In this document: positions 9,216-18,221 of the stretch, piece by piece
How the letters are laid out: every line of letters starts with the position of its first letter
How positions within the stretch are numbered: position 1 is the first letter of the stretch
Assembly: GCF_917563885.1 (NCBI RefSeq)
Contig: NZ_CAKJTG010000024.1
Location: 1-64,000, forward strand
DNA from: Pseudoneobacillus rhizosphaerae
GTDB taxonomy: Bacteria > Bacillota > Bacilli > Bacillales > Cytobacillaceae
Direction: 5' to 3'
Length of the DNA: 64,000 nucleotides
Notes under the pieces: model-generated
Told to the model about the DNA's origin: nothing
Databases searched by the model: none
The model's input: only the letters and a program-made list of their open reading frames with translations
Position numbers and translations under genes: made by a program

Positions 9216-10253
9216 TTAATCACCTTTGTTTATCCATTCCCATGCCATATCTATTGCAAATGGGTCTTTGGATGTTTGATAGACATTCTTTAATATTTTG
9301 TTACCATTTTGGTATTTCTTTATTGACTGTGCTGCTTGGGAACGCACCCACCAGAATGGATCATGAAGCAAGCTGATTAAACAGTTTAACCCCTCCTCAT
9401 CCTGAATTGTACCTAATAATTTAGCAGCCATCATTCTCTCTTCCCATATAGAGGATTTACAAAGCGGTAGATAGTGGGAAATATCTTTTACATATCCAAT
9501 TGCAGCTAAAGTTTTTAAAGCTCTAAGACGGATTTCACCTGAATAAGAATGGCAAACTGATTCAATAAAAGGGACATATTTTAACTCGTTTTTATGGGCA
9601 AGTAAGTCCAAAGTAGCCTTTTGTAACATGATCTGGCTTTTATGAAAACTGATAACTAACTCATCTAAGATTCGATCACTAGCTTTCAATAATATACTTC
9701 GATACTCATATTCCGAAAAATAATGATATCTCAAGTGAATTTCTTCAAATAAATTCTCATAATTAAAATAGGCAAGCACTCTTAATCCAAGGACTTTTTC
9801 TTCTCTAGTCGTTCTTTTGGAATTGATTAGCTGTTTTACATCGGATTGAAGCAAACGAATCTTAAAATCTTCTATATGATAAAGCGTATTCATTCGTTTA
9901 CTCCAATTACGACTTTTTAATGCAGCTTTATAATAATCCGTTAAATATAGTTCGGCTAATGAATAGAGGTTTTTTTTCTCGAAATCACCTTCTAAAACCT
10001 CAACGTATTTATCAAGTAATTGTTCAATCGCTTGTATTTTTAATTTATTATCTGGAATTAAACTCCTACTCATTTCGGGGGACAATATGAACGAAAATAA
10101 AGGTTCACTTAGTCGTTCTTTATATTGATTTATTTTATTTTTTTGACGATTTTCAATTACTTTTCTTAACACCAAATATAAAAGGATAATGCCTAATATA
10201 CAAATGATCCCCACAGTTGCAATGGACAGATATAGTAATTCCTTACCCCACAT
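9216..10253 (-). CDS. Membrane-anchored HEAT-repeat protein
   Basis: 345 residues. One N-terminal membrane helix (about 8-30) followed by a basic stretch, then an all-helical cytoplasmic region whose C-terminal half (about 180-340) contains HEAT-like repeats, for example EIRLRALKTLAAIGYV and WEERMMAAKLLGTI. HEAT arrays are protein-interaction scaffolds. Lying between the diguanylate cyclase (one-base gap) and the glycosyltransferase (three-base gap), it may couple cyclase or c-di-GMP state to the synthase, replacing a PilZ or BcsB partner. No catalytic motif seen; function is inferred from position. Confidence 0.75.
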   Translation of the reverse strand: MWGKELLYLSIATVGIICILGIILLYLVLRKVIENRQKNKINQYKERLSEPLFSFILSPEMSRSLIPDNKLKIQAIEQLLDKYVEVLEGDFEKKNLYSLAELYLTDYYKAALKSRNWSKRMNTLYHIEDFKIRLLQSDVKQLINSKRTTREEKVLGLRVLAYFNYENLFEEIHLRYHYFSEYEYRSILLKASDRILDELVISFHKSQIMLQKATLDLLAHKNELKYVPFIESVCHSYSGEIRLRALKTLAAIGYVKDISHYLPLCKSSIWEERMMAAKLLGTIQDEEGLNCLISLLHDPFWWVRSQAAQSIKKYQNGNKILKNVYQTSKDPFAIDMAWEWINKGD

Positions 10254-10254
10254 G

Positions 10255-11856
10255 TTAAGACATCCTTTGAATTAATCGTTGAATCCTTGCTTGCAGCTCT
10301 AATATACTAAACGGCTTTGTTACATAATCATCTGCACCTAGCTTCAACGCTCTTGCAATATCATTTTCCGATTTACGACCGGTTAGCATTAATACACTAA
10401 TTCGATCTTTATCTTTTCTTTGTTTTACTTTCTGGAGTATTTCTAATCCATCCATTACTGGCATTACCCCATCAAGGATAAGAAAATGCTCACCTGAATC
10501 GTCTAATCGGTTAGATTGAAAAAATTTAAGGCCATCTTCAAACGCTTGAATATTTAATGTATTCTGATCTAATTTCATCGATTGGAGCACCTTAACAAGC
10601 ATCGTTCTTACGATTGCATCATCATCAACTACTGATACATTCAATATGTGCTTCACAAGTCCTGGTACCATTACATTAGAGCTAAATACTCTACTTCTCC
10701 CCTGCTCCTTAGCCTTATAAAGTGCTTCATCTGCTGATTTTAATGCATTTGTAAGTGAAACGTGTGGATCATTTACAAAGAACACTCCGCCTGAAAAGGT
10801 TATTTGAAAGCGATCTGTTCCACTGTTAAAAACATGCTGGCTAAAATCCTTTAATATTCTCGATAATATATCTACAGCCTCTTTGTCGTTACAGTCAGCA
10901 AACAAAAGGGCGAATTCTTCCCCACCATATCGAAATACATAATCAGAGCTACGAATATTTTCCTTTAAATACTGAGCAAAGCTTTTAAGAACCTGATCAC
11001 CAACTAAATGCCCATAAGAATCGTTAATATTCTTAAATAAGTCAATATCAAGTAAAGCAATCGAAAATGGAGTTTTAGAACGCTCTAGTTCATTAATACT
11101 TCTATTAAATATTTCTTTTAAAAACCGACGATTATACACTTGAGTAAGCTCGTCCAACAGAACAGTAGTATCAAATATTTGTTTTCTTTGAAGCTGACGA
11201 TTAACGCGAACAATAAACTCTTCAATGTCAACGGTCTTCTGAATAAAATCATCCGCCCCATTTCTAAAGGCATCCATTCTAATTTCTCGATTATAATCCA
11301 TACTAGTCATAATAGTAGGAACAAACTTTAATTTATGTATTTCATCTAATAGTTGAAGGCCATTACTTTTCAAATGATAATCAACAATAATACAATCTGG
11401 ATGTAAATCAAAATACTGCTCAATTGCCTTTTCAGGCTCAGTACATGCAATTACCATCCAACCTTTTTCTTCTAAGGCATCTTTTAAAACAATAAGCATC
11501 GATACATCATCATCAATTACTTGAATAAGTGGGATATTTCCTTCTCTTGTATTTAGGGGAATTATTTCTAATTCCTGAAAGTTTTCGTATTCATCACAAA
11601 TAATTATTAAATGATACAGAAAATCACGAAGCTCTTCTATACCCCAATACTTATCCGCATCTTCTTCAATTTTATCCAATAATTCAGTTGTAATCTGTAA
11701 TATTCCCCCTAAACGAATCGTACCCGACGTTCCCTTAATGGAATGCAAAAATCGATAAACTTCCTCATTCGCAATCAAATCGTTTGATTCAAACCATTGT
11801 GTCATCTGTGTTTTTATCTTTTGGATCAATAGTGCTTTATATTTTTCAAAATGCAT
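10255..11856 (-). CDS. Hpt-REC-GGDEF-REC diguanylate cyclase/response regulator
   Basis: 533 residues, first gene of the operon. Hpt domain about 1-95 with phospho-acceptor H38 in HSIKG; receiver 1 about 108-225 with D159; GGDEF domain about 232-395 with active-site GGEEF at 311-315 and an intact product-inhibition I-site RSSD at 302-305, five residues before it; receiver 2 about 403-530 with D462. All catalytic and phospho-acceptor residues are present, so this should make c-di-GMP and be controlled at three phosphorylation sites. Four signalling modules in one chain, next to a hybrid kinase and a CheY-like protein, indicate a local phosphorelay. Confidence 0.9.
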   Translation of the reverse strand: MHFEKYKALLIQKIKTQMTQWFESNDLIANEEVYRFLHSIKGTSGTIRLGGILQITTELLDKIEEDADKYWGIEELRDFLYHLIIICDEYENFQELEIIPLNTREGNIPLIQVIDDDVSMLIVLKDALEEKGWMVIACTEPEKAIEQYFDLHPDCIIVDYHLKSNGLQLLDEIHKLKFVPTIMTSMDYNREIRMDAFRNGADDFIQKTVDIEEFIVRVNRQLQRKQIFDTTVLLDELTQVYNRRFLKEIFNRSINELERSKTPFSIALLDIDLFKNINDSYGHLVGDQVLKSFAQYLKENIRSSDYVFRYGGEEFALLFADCNDKEAVDILSRILKDFSQHVFNSGTDRFQITFSGGVFFVNDPHVSLTNALKSADEALYKAKEQGRSRVFSSNVMVPGLVKHILNVSVVDDDAIVRTMLVKVLQSMKLDQNTLNIQAFEDGLKFFQSNRLDDSGEHFLILDGVMPVMDGLEILQKVKQRKDKDRISVLMLTGRKSENDIARALKLGADDYVTKPFSILELQARIQRLIQRMS

Positions 11857-12019
11857 ATTACACCTCTAGTATTATAAATAATCTTCACAACAAAATTTTA
11901 AAAAGATAGTATTACCCAAGTCGTAATAACTATAACATTTATCAACTTTGATTACATATTAACGGTATGGTCAATTAATAATACTAAAAGTATATACGAA
12001 TCCCTTAGAGGTGAAAATG

Positions 12020-12724
12020 ATGGATTTTTTTAGCGGACAAGAATCTCTTACTACCATTCAGTGGGCATTGAGAGCTATTGTTGGATTCTTCTTTTTAGTT
12101 CTCATTGCAAAATTAATGGGAGAGCGGTCCATCTCTCAATTACGATTCCTCGATTTTGTAATGGCATTGCTCATCGGAAATATTATTGCTCACCCTTTAT
12201 CAGATGAAGGTTTGGGTTTAAAGGGTGCCATGATTTCAATGACTGTTTTAGTTTTTTTGTATTTAGGATTAGTATATTTAAGCTTAAAGTGGCATTTATT
12301 AAGAAGACTGTTCGATCCCGCTCCATTTCCCCTTATTGAAAGTGGACAAATACATCATAAAAATCTATTTAAAGCGAGAATTACAATCGATATTTTATTA
12401 AGCGAATTACGAAAAGAAAAAATAGAAGATGTCAATAAAGTGGCGCTAGCCTTATGGGAATCGGATGGTAAAATATCCATTTTTCTTGATTCCCCATACC
12501 AAACAGTTACAGCTAGTGATTTACATTTAGCAAAAGACCCTTTCACACTTCCAAAATCCATTATTAAAGAAGGCAGAATTGAATATGAAGAACTACACCG
12601 CTTGGGGAAGGATGAACAATGGTTAAACAACCAATTACATCATTCCTTCAAAGTGACGGTAAATGATGTACTATTAGCAACGATTGACAAAAATGATAAT
12701 GTAAAAATATTTTTGTATCAATAA
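12020..12724 (+). CDS. YetF/DUF421 family membrane protein
   Basis: Family of Bacillus YetF/YkjA/YrbG proteins: two to three N-terminal membrane helices (about 15-90) followed by a soluble domain rich in beta strands. Visible family marks are KLMGERSISQL and DFVMALLIGNI. The molecular role is not firmly established; members have been linked to spores and membranes. I prefer the ATG at 12020 because GAGGTG lies seven bases upstream; a GTG at 12011 and an ATG at 12017 are alternatives. Transcribed away from the diguanylate cyclase operon across a 150-base shared upstream region, so co-regulation is possible but not shown. Confidence 0.85.
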   Translation: MDFFSGQESLTTIQWALRAIVGFFFLVLIAKLMGERSISQLRFLDFVMALLIGNIIAHPLSDEGLGLKGAMISMTVLVFLYLGLVYLSLKWHLLRRLFDPAPFPLIESGQIHHKNLFKARITIDILLSELRKEKIEDVNKVALALWESDGKISIFLDSPYQTVTASDLHLAKDPFTLPKSIIKEGRIEYEELHRLGKDEQWLNNQLHHSFKVTVNDVLLATIDKNDNVKIFLYQ

Positions 12725-12766
12725 AAAACCTGCTATTGCTTGAAATTCGCAATAGCAGGTTTTTTA
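12723..12766. terminator. Bidirectional terminator
   Basis: Perfect stem AAACCTGCTATTGC / GCAATAGCAGGTTT with A and T runs on both sides, between the convergent YetF-like and cdd genes. Confidence 0.9.
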
Positions 12767-12780
12767 ATTTAACGATGATA

Positions 12781-13182
<402 letters not shown>

Positions 13183-13205
13183 TTAAACCTCCCAAGACTT
13201 TACAA

Positions 13206-13376
13206 TTAGTTTTGCATCATTTGCATGATGTATTCTACAATTTTACCACCAAACCAAACTCCTACAACACCCATAACCGCTGAAAAAACTGGCGGTGCTG
13301 GAAGTGGTAATTTAAGAAATTTAAATAGGATCCCTACAAGCATGCCCGCAACTGTTGCTAATAAAACTTCTTTCAT
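13206..13376 (-). CDS. XapX-domain small membrane protein (DUF1427)
   Basis: 56-residue gene between deoC and cdd. The product begins MKEVLLATVAGMLVG, continues KLPLPAPPVFSAVMGVVGV, and has two hydrophobic helices joined by the PxPAPP turn typical of XapX proteins. AGAGGTC lies about nine bases before the ATG. The name comes from the xanthosine operon of E. coli; biochemical function is unknown. Its placement between two nucleoside-salvage genes supports a link to nucleoside uptake or metabolism. Confidence 0.85.
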   Translation of the reverse strand: MKEVLLATVAGMLVGILFKFLKLPLPAPPVFSAVMGVVGVWFGGKIVEYIMQMMQN

Positions 13377-13397
13377 AAATATATGACCTCTTTTATT

Positions 13398-14072
13398 TTA
13401 ATATGAACTACTAGAAACTTCACCTTTTACAATTGAAATTCCTGAACTAGCACCAATACGGCTTGCACCAGCTTCAATCATTGCTAATGCATCTTCACGA
13501 CTTCTTACTCCACCAGATGCTTTAACACCAATATCAGGACCTACAACTTTTCTCATTAATGCGATATCTGCCACTGTTGCTCCTCCAGTAGAGAAACCGG
13601 TTGACGTTTTGACGAAATCAGCACCAGCCTTTACGGAAATAAGGCAAGCTCTTTCTTTTTCTTCTTCTGTTAATAGTGCGGTTTCAATAATAACCTTTGT
13701 TAATGCTTTTCCTTTTGCAGCATCAACTACTGCACGAACATCACGTTCAACTAATTCATCATTTTTATCTTTAAGAGCGCCAATATTAATAACCATATCG
13801 ACTTCTGTTGCACCATTTTCAATGGCATTCGTTGTTTCAAATGCTTTCACTTCAGGTGTACTAGCTCCTAATGGAAAACCAATTACCGTACAAACCTTTA
13901 CTTCCGGAGTATCTTTTAATATTTCTGCAGCTGTTTTAACCCAAGTAGGATTCACACATACTGATGCAAACTTATATTCTTTTGCTTCATTTGCTAACGA
14001 TATTATAGCCTCTTTTGAGGTAGTTGCTGCTAATGCTGTATGATCAATCATATTTGCGATGTTTGTAGTCAT
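13398..14072 (-). CDS. deoC: Deoxyribose-phosphate aldolase
   Basis: 224 residues, class I aldolase that splits 2-deoxyribose-5-phosphate into glyceraldehyde-3-phosphate and acetaldehyde. Schiff-base lysine K155 in DFVKTSTGF, partner K184 in GVKASGG and D92 in EVDMVINIG are all present. First gene of deoC-xapX-cdd with AAAGGA upstream of the ATG. It faces the MMPL gene across about 350 bases containing ACAAATGT repeats; a DeoR-type operator is possible but the motif does not clearly match one I know. Confidence 0.97.
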   Translation of the reverse strand: MTTNIANMIDHTALAATTSKEAIISLANEAKEYKFASVCVNPTWVKTAAEILKDTPEVKVCTVIGFPLGASTPEVKAFETTNAIENGATEVDMVINIGALKDKNDELVERDVRAVVDAAKGKALTKVIIETALLTEEEKERACLISVKAGADFVKTSTGFSTGGATVADIALMRKVVGPDIGVKASGGVRSREDALAMIEAGASRIGASSGISIVKGEVSSSSY

Positions 14073-14162
14073 TTTATTATCTGTCCTTTCAACAAAAAGA
14101 ATTCTGTCTCCCCAATTTCATTTTTCCCTTAACCTACATTGATAATGTACCAGAAACAATGA

Positions 14163-14311
14163 ACAAATGTAATTAAAAATTGTTACAAATGTGAAAAGTA
14201 TTAATTACTTTCACAAAAAATTCACAACTAACCTTCTGTATTATCACTTTCTTCACAATTTCATTTTAACTCTAACTTGAACATTTGTAAAATGTTATTT
14301 TTACAAATGTT
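14163..14311. repeat. ACAAATGT motif cluster with 13-bp palindrome
   Basis: The divergent deoC/MMPL upstream region carries ACAAATGT at 14163-14170, 14185-14192 and 14303-14310 and its complement at 14281-14288. The last two belong to a perfect inverted repeat, AACATTTGTAAAA (14280-14292) and TTTTACAAATGTT (14299-14311), six bases apart. This looks like a dimeric repressor operator, nearer the MMPL gene. No T run follows, so it is not a terminator. Confidence 0.6.
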
Positions 14312-14419
14312 AATATTATTAATCCTGTTCCAAGTCCTCCAAATTTTAGTATTTGAAAATTGGCAAATGGTACATATTAAAAGGAACAGTTAGCAATCTT
14401 TTTGGAGGACCTTTTACTT

Positions 14420-16573
14420 ATGATTACTTTTAATAAAGGGATCTTTCGATTCCGTTTACTTAATGGATTGATATGGGCTTGTCTAATTACATTCTTTGGG
14501 TATTTTGCTATTCAATTACCAGATGTCTTACGCGGAAATGGTTTTGAATTTGAAGGTGAATATAAGCAAACAAACAAACTTTTAGAACAGCAATTTGGAC
14601 AAGGAAGAACTCCACTTATTATTTTGTTCGAAAATACTAAAGGGATGTCTGAGAAACGTTGGCAGGATTCGATTCAAAGCTTTTTGGAATCCACTCAAAA
14701 CTTACCCTTTCTTGAAGAGCAAATCTCCCCTTTACAACAGCCAGAAATGCTGAAAAAAAATGTAGCATATGGAATTTTCCTTTTTACACCAACGAAGGAA
14801 GAGAAATTAAAACCATCTTTGCAGACGCTTCGAAAAACGGCTCTTCAATATAAAGAAAGTAAAATAACCATAACTGGGGAACCCATTATGGTAGAGGATT
14901 TAAACGAAGCAAGTCAGAAGGATTTAGCAAAGGCTGAAATGATTGGATTACCCATTGCCTTGTTAGTATTGATATTTGCTTTTGGTGGTTTAGTTGCTGC
15001 TAGTATCCCAATTGCCATAGGGGTTAGTTCAATCTTAGTCAGTATGGGTGTAGTCTATTTTTTCCACCATGTTGTTGATCTTTCTATATTTATTTTAAAT
15101 ATTATTCCAATGATTGGCTTGGCATTAAGTATCGATTTCGCCTTGCTTTTTATCAATCGCTTTAAAGAAGAGATTCTTTTACACAGTTCTGAGGACTCCT
15201 TAATCATTACACTCAGAACGGCTGGCCGTTCAATCATTTTTTCTGGACTTTGTGTCTTTATTGGCCTATCTGGACTTTTGTTCATTAGAATTGATATTTT
15301 TCAAAATGTAGCGATTGGTGGAATGGTTGTTGTATTGGTTTCAATACTATCATCCTTAACCCTTTTGCCATTAATTCTGTTTGTTCTTGGTAGCAGAATA
15401 AACTCGTTACCACTATTTCGTACTAAAGGGAATCATGAAAGGATTTGGATAAATTTCTCAAAATTTGTCATGCGTTTTCCTATCCTTATTACTCTTATTT
15501 CATTAGCAGCTTTATTGACCTGCTTAATTCCGATTAAAGATATCCAATTAGCCATTCCAGGAAAGGATTCTATCCCACCTAATTATGAATCGAGAATTGC
15601 CTTTGAGACTTACAAGGAACATTTCATTCCTAATGGACGAGAAGAAGAAAACGAATTAATTATGATTTTGGAAGCAAAAGAGGAAATGACGAACGTAACC
15701 GCCCTAAAAAACGCAGGTACGTTTATCGAAAAACTAGAAAAGGATGATTACGTAACGTACGTAGAGTCCCCATTTTCCATTTCCAAAATAAAAGACCCAG
15801 CTCTATTCTCGCAGATGTGGGCAACAAATAGGGAGTTTTCAGGAAATCTTTCACGATATATTCAAAAGGACAAAATGCTTTTAAGAGTCTATTTAGCTGA
15901 TGACAAAACAACAAAGCAAATACACAGATGGGTAAATAAATGGGATAAAGCCGGCGAACCCTTTACTTTACATTTAGGTGGACAAGTAAAGTTTGAACAG
16001 GAAATATTTAATGAAATTTTTCAAAAGGCTCCTTACGGCTTCTTATTAATTATCGTATCAACTTTGATTATATTAACGATAGCTTTTCAATCAATTCTTA
16101 TTCCAATTAAAGCAATATTTATGAACATTTTAAGCTTAGGAGCAACATTCGGAATTGTAGTATGGATTTTCCAATACGGACACTTTCAAATTGAACCTGT
16201 TACGATTGGATTAATTCTCCCAGTTTTCGTATTTAGTTTAGTTTTTGGTCTTTCCATGGATTATGAGGTTTTTCTAATTTCGCGTATTCATGAGGTTTAT
16301 TTAGAAACCGGCGATAATACCTATGCAACAATTATCGGATTGACATCAACTAGTAAAATCATTACCTCGGCAGCAGCTATCATGATTGTCATTACTGGAG
16401 CTTTTTCTTTTACAGGCGTAATGCCCATCAAACAAATTGGTATAGGGATTGCGATTGCTATTTTTATTGACGCAACCATTGTTAGACTTTTACTCGTACC
16501 TGCTTTAATGAAGCTTTTAGGTGACTGGAACTGGTGGTTCTTTGGACGATCGAAGGTAAAAGCAACTAAATAA
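14420..16573 (+). CDS. MMPL/RND family membrane exporter (YdfJ-like)
   Basis: About 717 residues with the doubled RND layout: helix, large extracytoplasmic loop, cluster of five to six helices, then the same again. The first half has the SSD-like GLALSIDFALLFINR segment and the second GLSMDYEVFLISRIHE, the D-Y/F pair used in proton relay by MMPL proteins. Likely a proton-driven exporter of lipids or hydrophobic compounds, similar to B. subtilis YdfJ. The start is the ATG at 14420, with TTTGGAGGACC about 10 bases upstream; a TTG at 14402 falls within that site. Single gene closed by a terminator. Substrate unknown. Confidence 0.88.
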   Translation: MITFNKGIFRFRLLNGLIWACLITFFGYFAIQLPDVLRGNGFEFEGEYKQTNKLLEQQFGQGRTPLIILFENTKGMSEKRWQDSIQSFLESTQNLPFLEEQISPLQQPEMLKKNVAYGIFLFTPTKEEKLKPSLQTLRKTALQYKESKITITGEPIMVEDLNEASQKDLAKAEMIGLPIALLVLIFAFGGLVAASIPIAIGVSSILVSMGVVYFFHHVVDLSIFILNIIPMIGLALSIDFALLFINRFKEEILLHSSEDSLIITLRTAGRSIIFSGLCVFIGLSGLLFIRIDIFQNVAIGGMVVVLVSILSSLTLLPLILFVLGSRINSLPLFRTKGNHERIWINFSKFVMRFPILITLISLAALLTCLIPIKDIQLAIPGKDSIPPNYESRIAFETYKEHFIPNGREEENELIMILEAKEEMTNVTALKNAGTFIEKLEKDDYVTYVESPFSISKIKDPALFSQMWATNREFSGNLSRYIQKDKMLLRVYLADDKTTKQIHRWVNKWDKAGEPFTLHLGGQVKFEQEIFNEIFQKAPYGFLLIIVSTLIILTIAFQSILIPIKAIFMNILSLGATFGIVVWIFQYGHFQIEPVTIGLILPVFVFSLVFGLSMDYEVFLISRIHEVYLETGDNTYATIIGLTSTSKIITSAAAIMIVITGAFSFTGVMPIKQIGIGIAIAIFIDATIVRLLLVPALMKLLGDWNWWFFGRSKVKATK

Positions 16574-16605
16574 GAGGGCTATTTCGTTTAGCCCTCTTTG
16601 TTTTA
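16572..16605 (+). terminator. Terminator after the MMPL gene
   Basis: Stem AAGAGGGCTA / TAGCCCTCTT with loop TTTCGTT, then TTGTTTT. It may also serve the convergent Spo0E-like gene. Confidence 0.8.
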
Positions 16606-16800
16606 TAGTTGACTGGAACGATTACGTTGTTTTTGTTCTAAATTTAAGTAGTGATCCAAAAGCTGACTAATTTGAACGGTCTCAGGTGAAGAAAATCCAC
16701 TAGTAAGGGCTGAATCAATCATTTGTTTCCTTGTGTTGGAAATAAGAGAATTTAGTTGTTTATGTGAATGCGAGGGATGGGTTAAAAGAGAAGTTGTCAT
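16603..16800 (-). CDS. Spo0E-like aspartyl-phosphate phosphatase
   Basis: 65 residues from the ATG at 16800, with GGAGG eight bases upstream; an earlier in-frame GTG lies within that ribosome binding site. The family motif is visible: ISNTRKQMIDSAL, then the SQLLDHYLNL helix with the conserved SxxLD. Such two-helix proteins dephosphorylate Spo0A-phosphate and delay sporulation. The SQLLD part matches; the typical end of the motif is slightly altered (HYLNL instead of L/Y-I). Sensor kinase and methionine aminopeptidase genes lie nearby, in separate units. Confidence 0.82.
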   Translation of the reverse strand: MTTSLLTHPSHSHKQLNSLISNTRKQMIDSALTSGFSSPETVQISQLLDHYLNLEQKQRNRSSQL

Positions 16801-16953
16801 AATTGCTTCCTCCACTAGAGATTGTAATTTGGGTAAAAGGTAATTAAGGTGAAAATAGTATTAACTAACTACACTATACTATGAGAATTGGAAAGTTTTA
16901 CAAAGAATAAGTGACAATATAATGACAATAGATTTTTTGCAGTAGACGTTTAC

Positions 16954-17220
16954 GATTAGATGCTAATTGTGACCGAAACCAGAGGGCTAGGGGGAAAACG
17001 GGCACATTAGTTGCTATTCGTGACCGAAACCTACTAACAAGAGAGAAAACGGGCACGATTAGTTGCTATTCGTGACCGAAACCTGCCAACAAGAGAGAAA
17101 ACGGGCACGATTAGTTGCTATTCGTGACCGAAATCAGCCAACAAGAGAGAAAACGGGCACGATTAGTTGCTATTCGTGACCGAAACCTACCAACAAGAGA
17201 GAAAACGGGCACGATTAGAT
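16954..17220. repeat. Tandem array, five 52-bp units
   Basis: Units begin at 16954, 17006 (51 bases), 17057, 17109 and 17161, then stop in a partial copy at 17213. The first is diverged; the other four are nearly identical. Each holds ATTCGTGACC and, about 25 bases on, GGGCACGATT, which can pair into a stem-loop. No coding frame with a ribosome binding site covers it. It fills most of the gap between the Spo0E-like and map genes. Confidence 0.9.
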
Positions 17221-17233
17221 TTAAAAAAGACTA

Positions 17234-17266
17234 TAAAAAAAACAGGTAGAAACCTCCTACCTGTTT
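17234..17266 (-). terminator. Terminator after map
   Basis: On the minus strand, stem AAACAGGTAG / CTACCTGTTT followed by TTTTTT, immediately downstream of the methionine aminopeptidase gene. Confidence 0.9.
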
Positions 17267-17275
17267 CCCTCCCCA

Positions 17276-18043
<768 letters not shown>

Positions 18044-18221
18044 TTATTTACACATGTTTATTTTTGAAGACTGCCCTTCTTATACTAACTTATTATCTCT
18101 CTTTTTTCAAAAGGCTCTTCTTAAAAACAAGCTAATGTTAGAAAAAAATATGGTAATGATGATTACAACCGTTTATGATAGAAATAAGTAAGTTTGATCA
18201 ACTTTGAAGGGTGCGAATCGA

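Noticed and set aside
13609-14043. Long plus-strand frame opposite deoC
   Set aside because: Antisense shadow of a well-identified gene, serine/alanine-rich and without ribosome binding site.
16954-17220. CRISPR array
   Set aside because: Units are contiguous 52-bp tandem repeats with no variable spacers, and no cas genes lie nearby.
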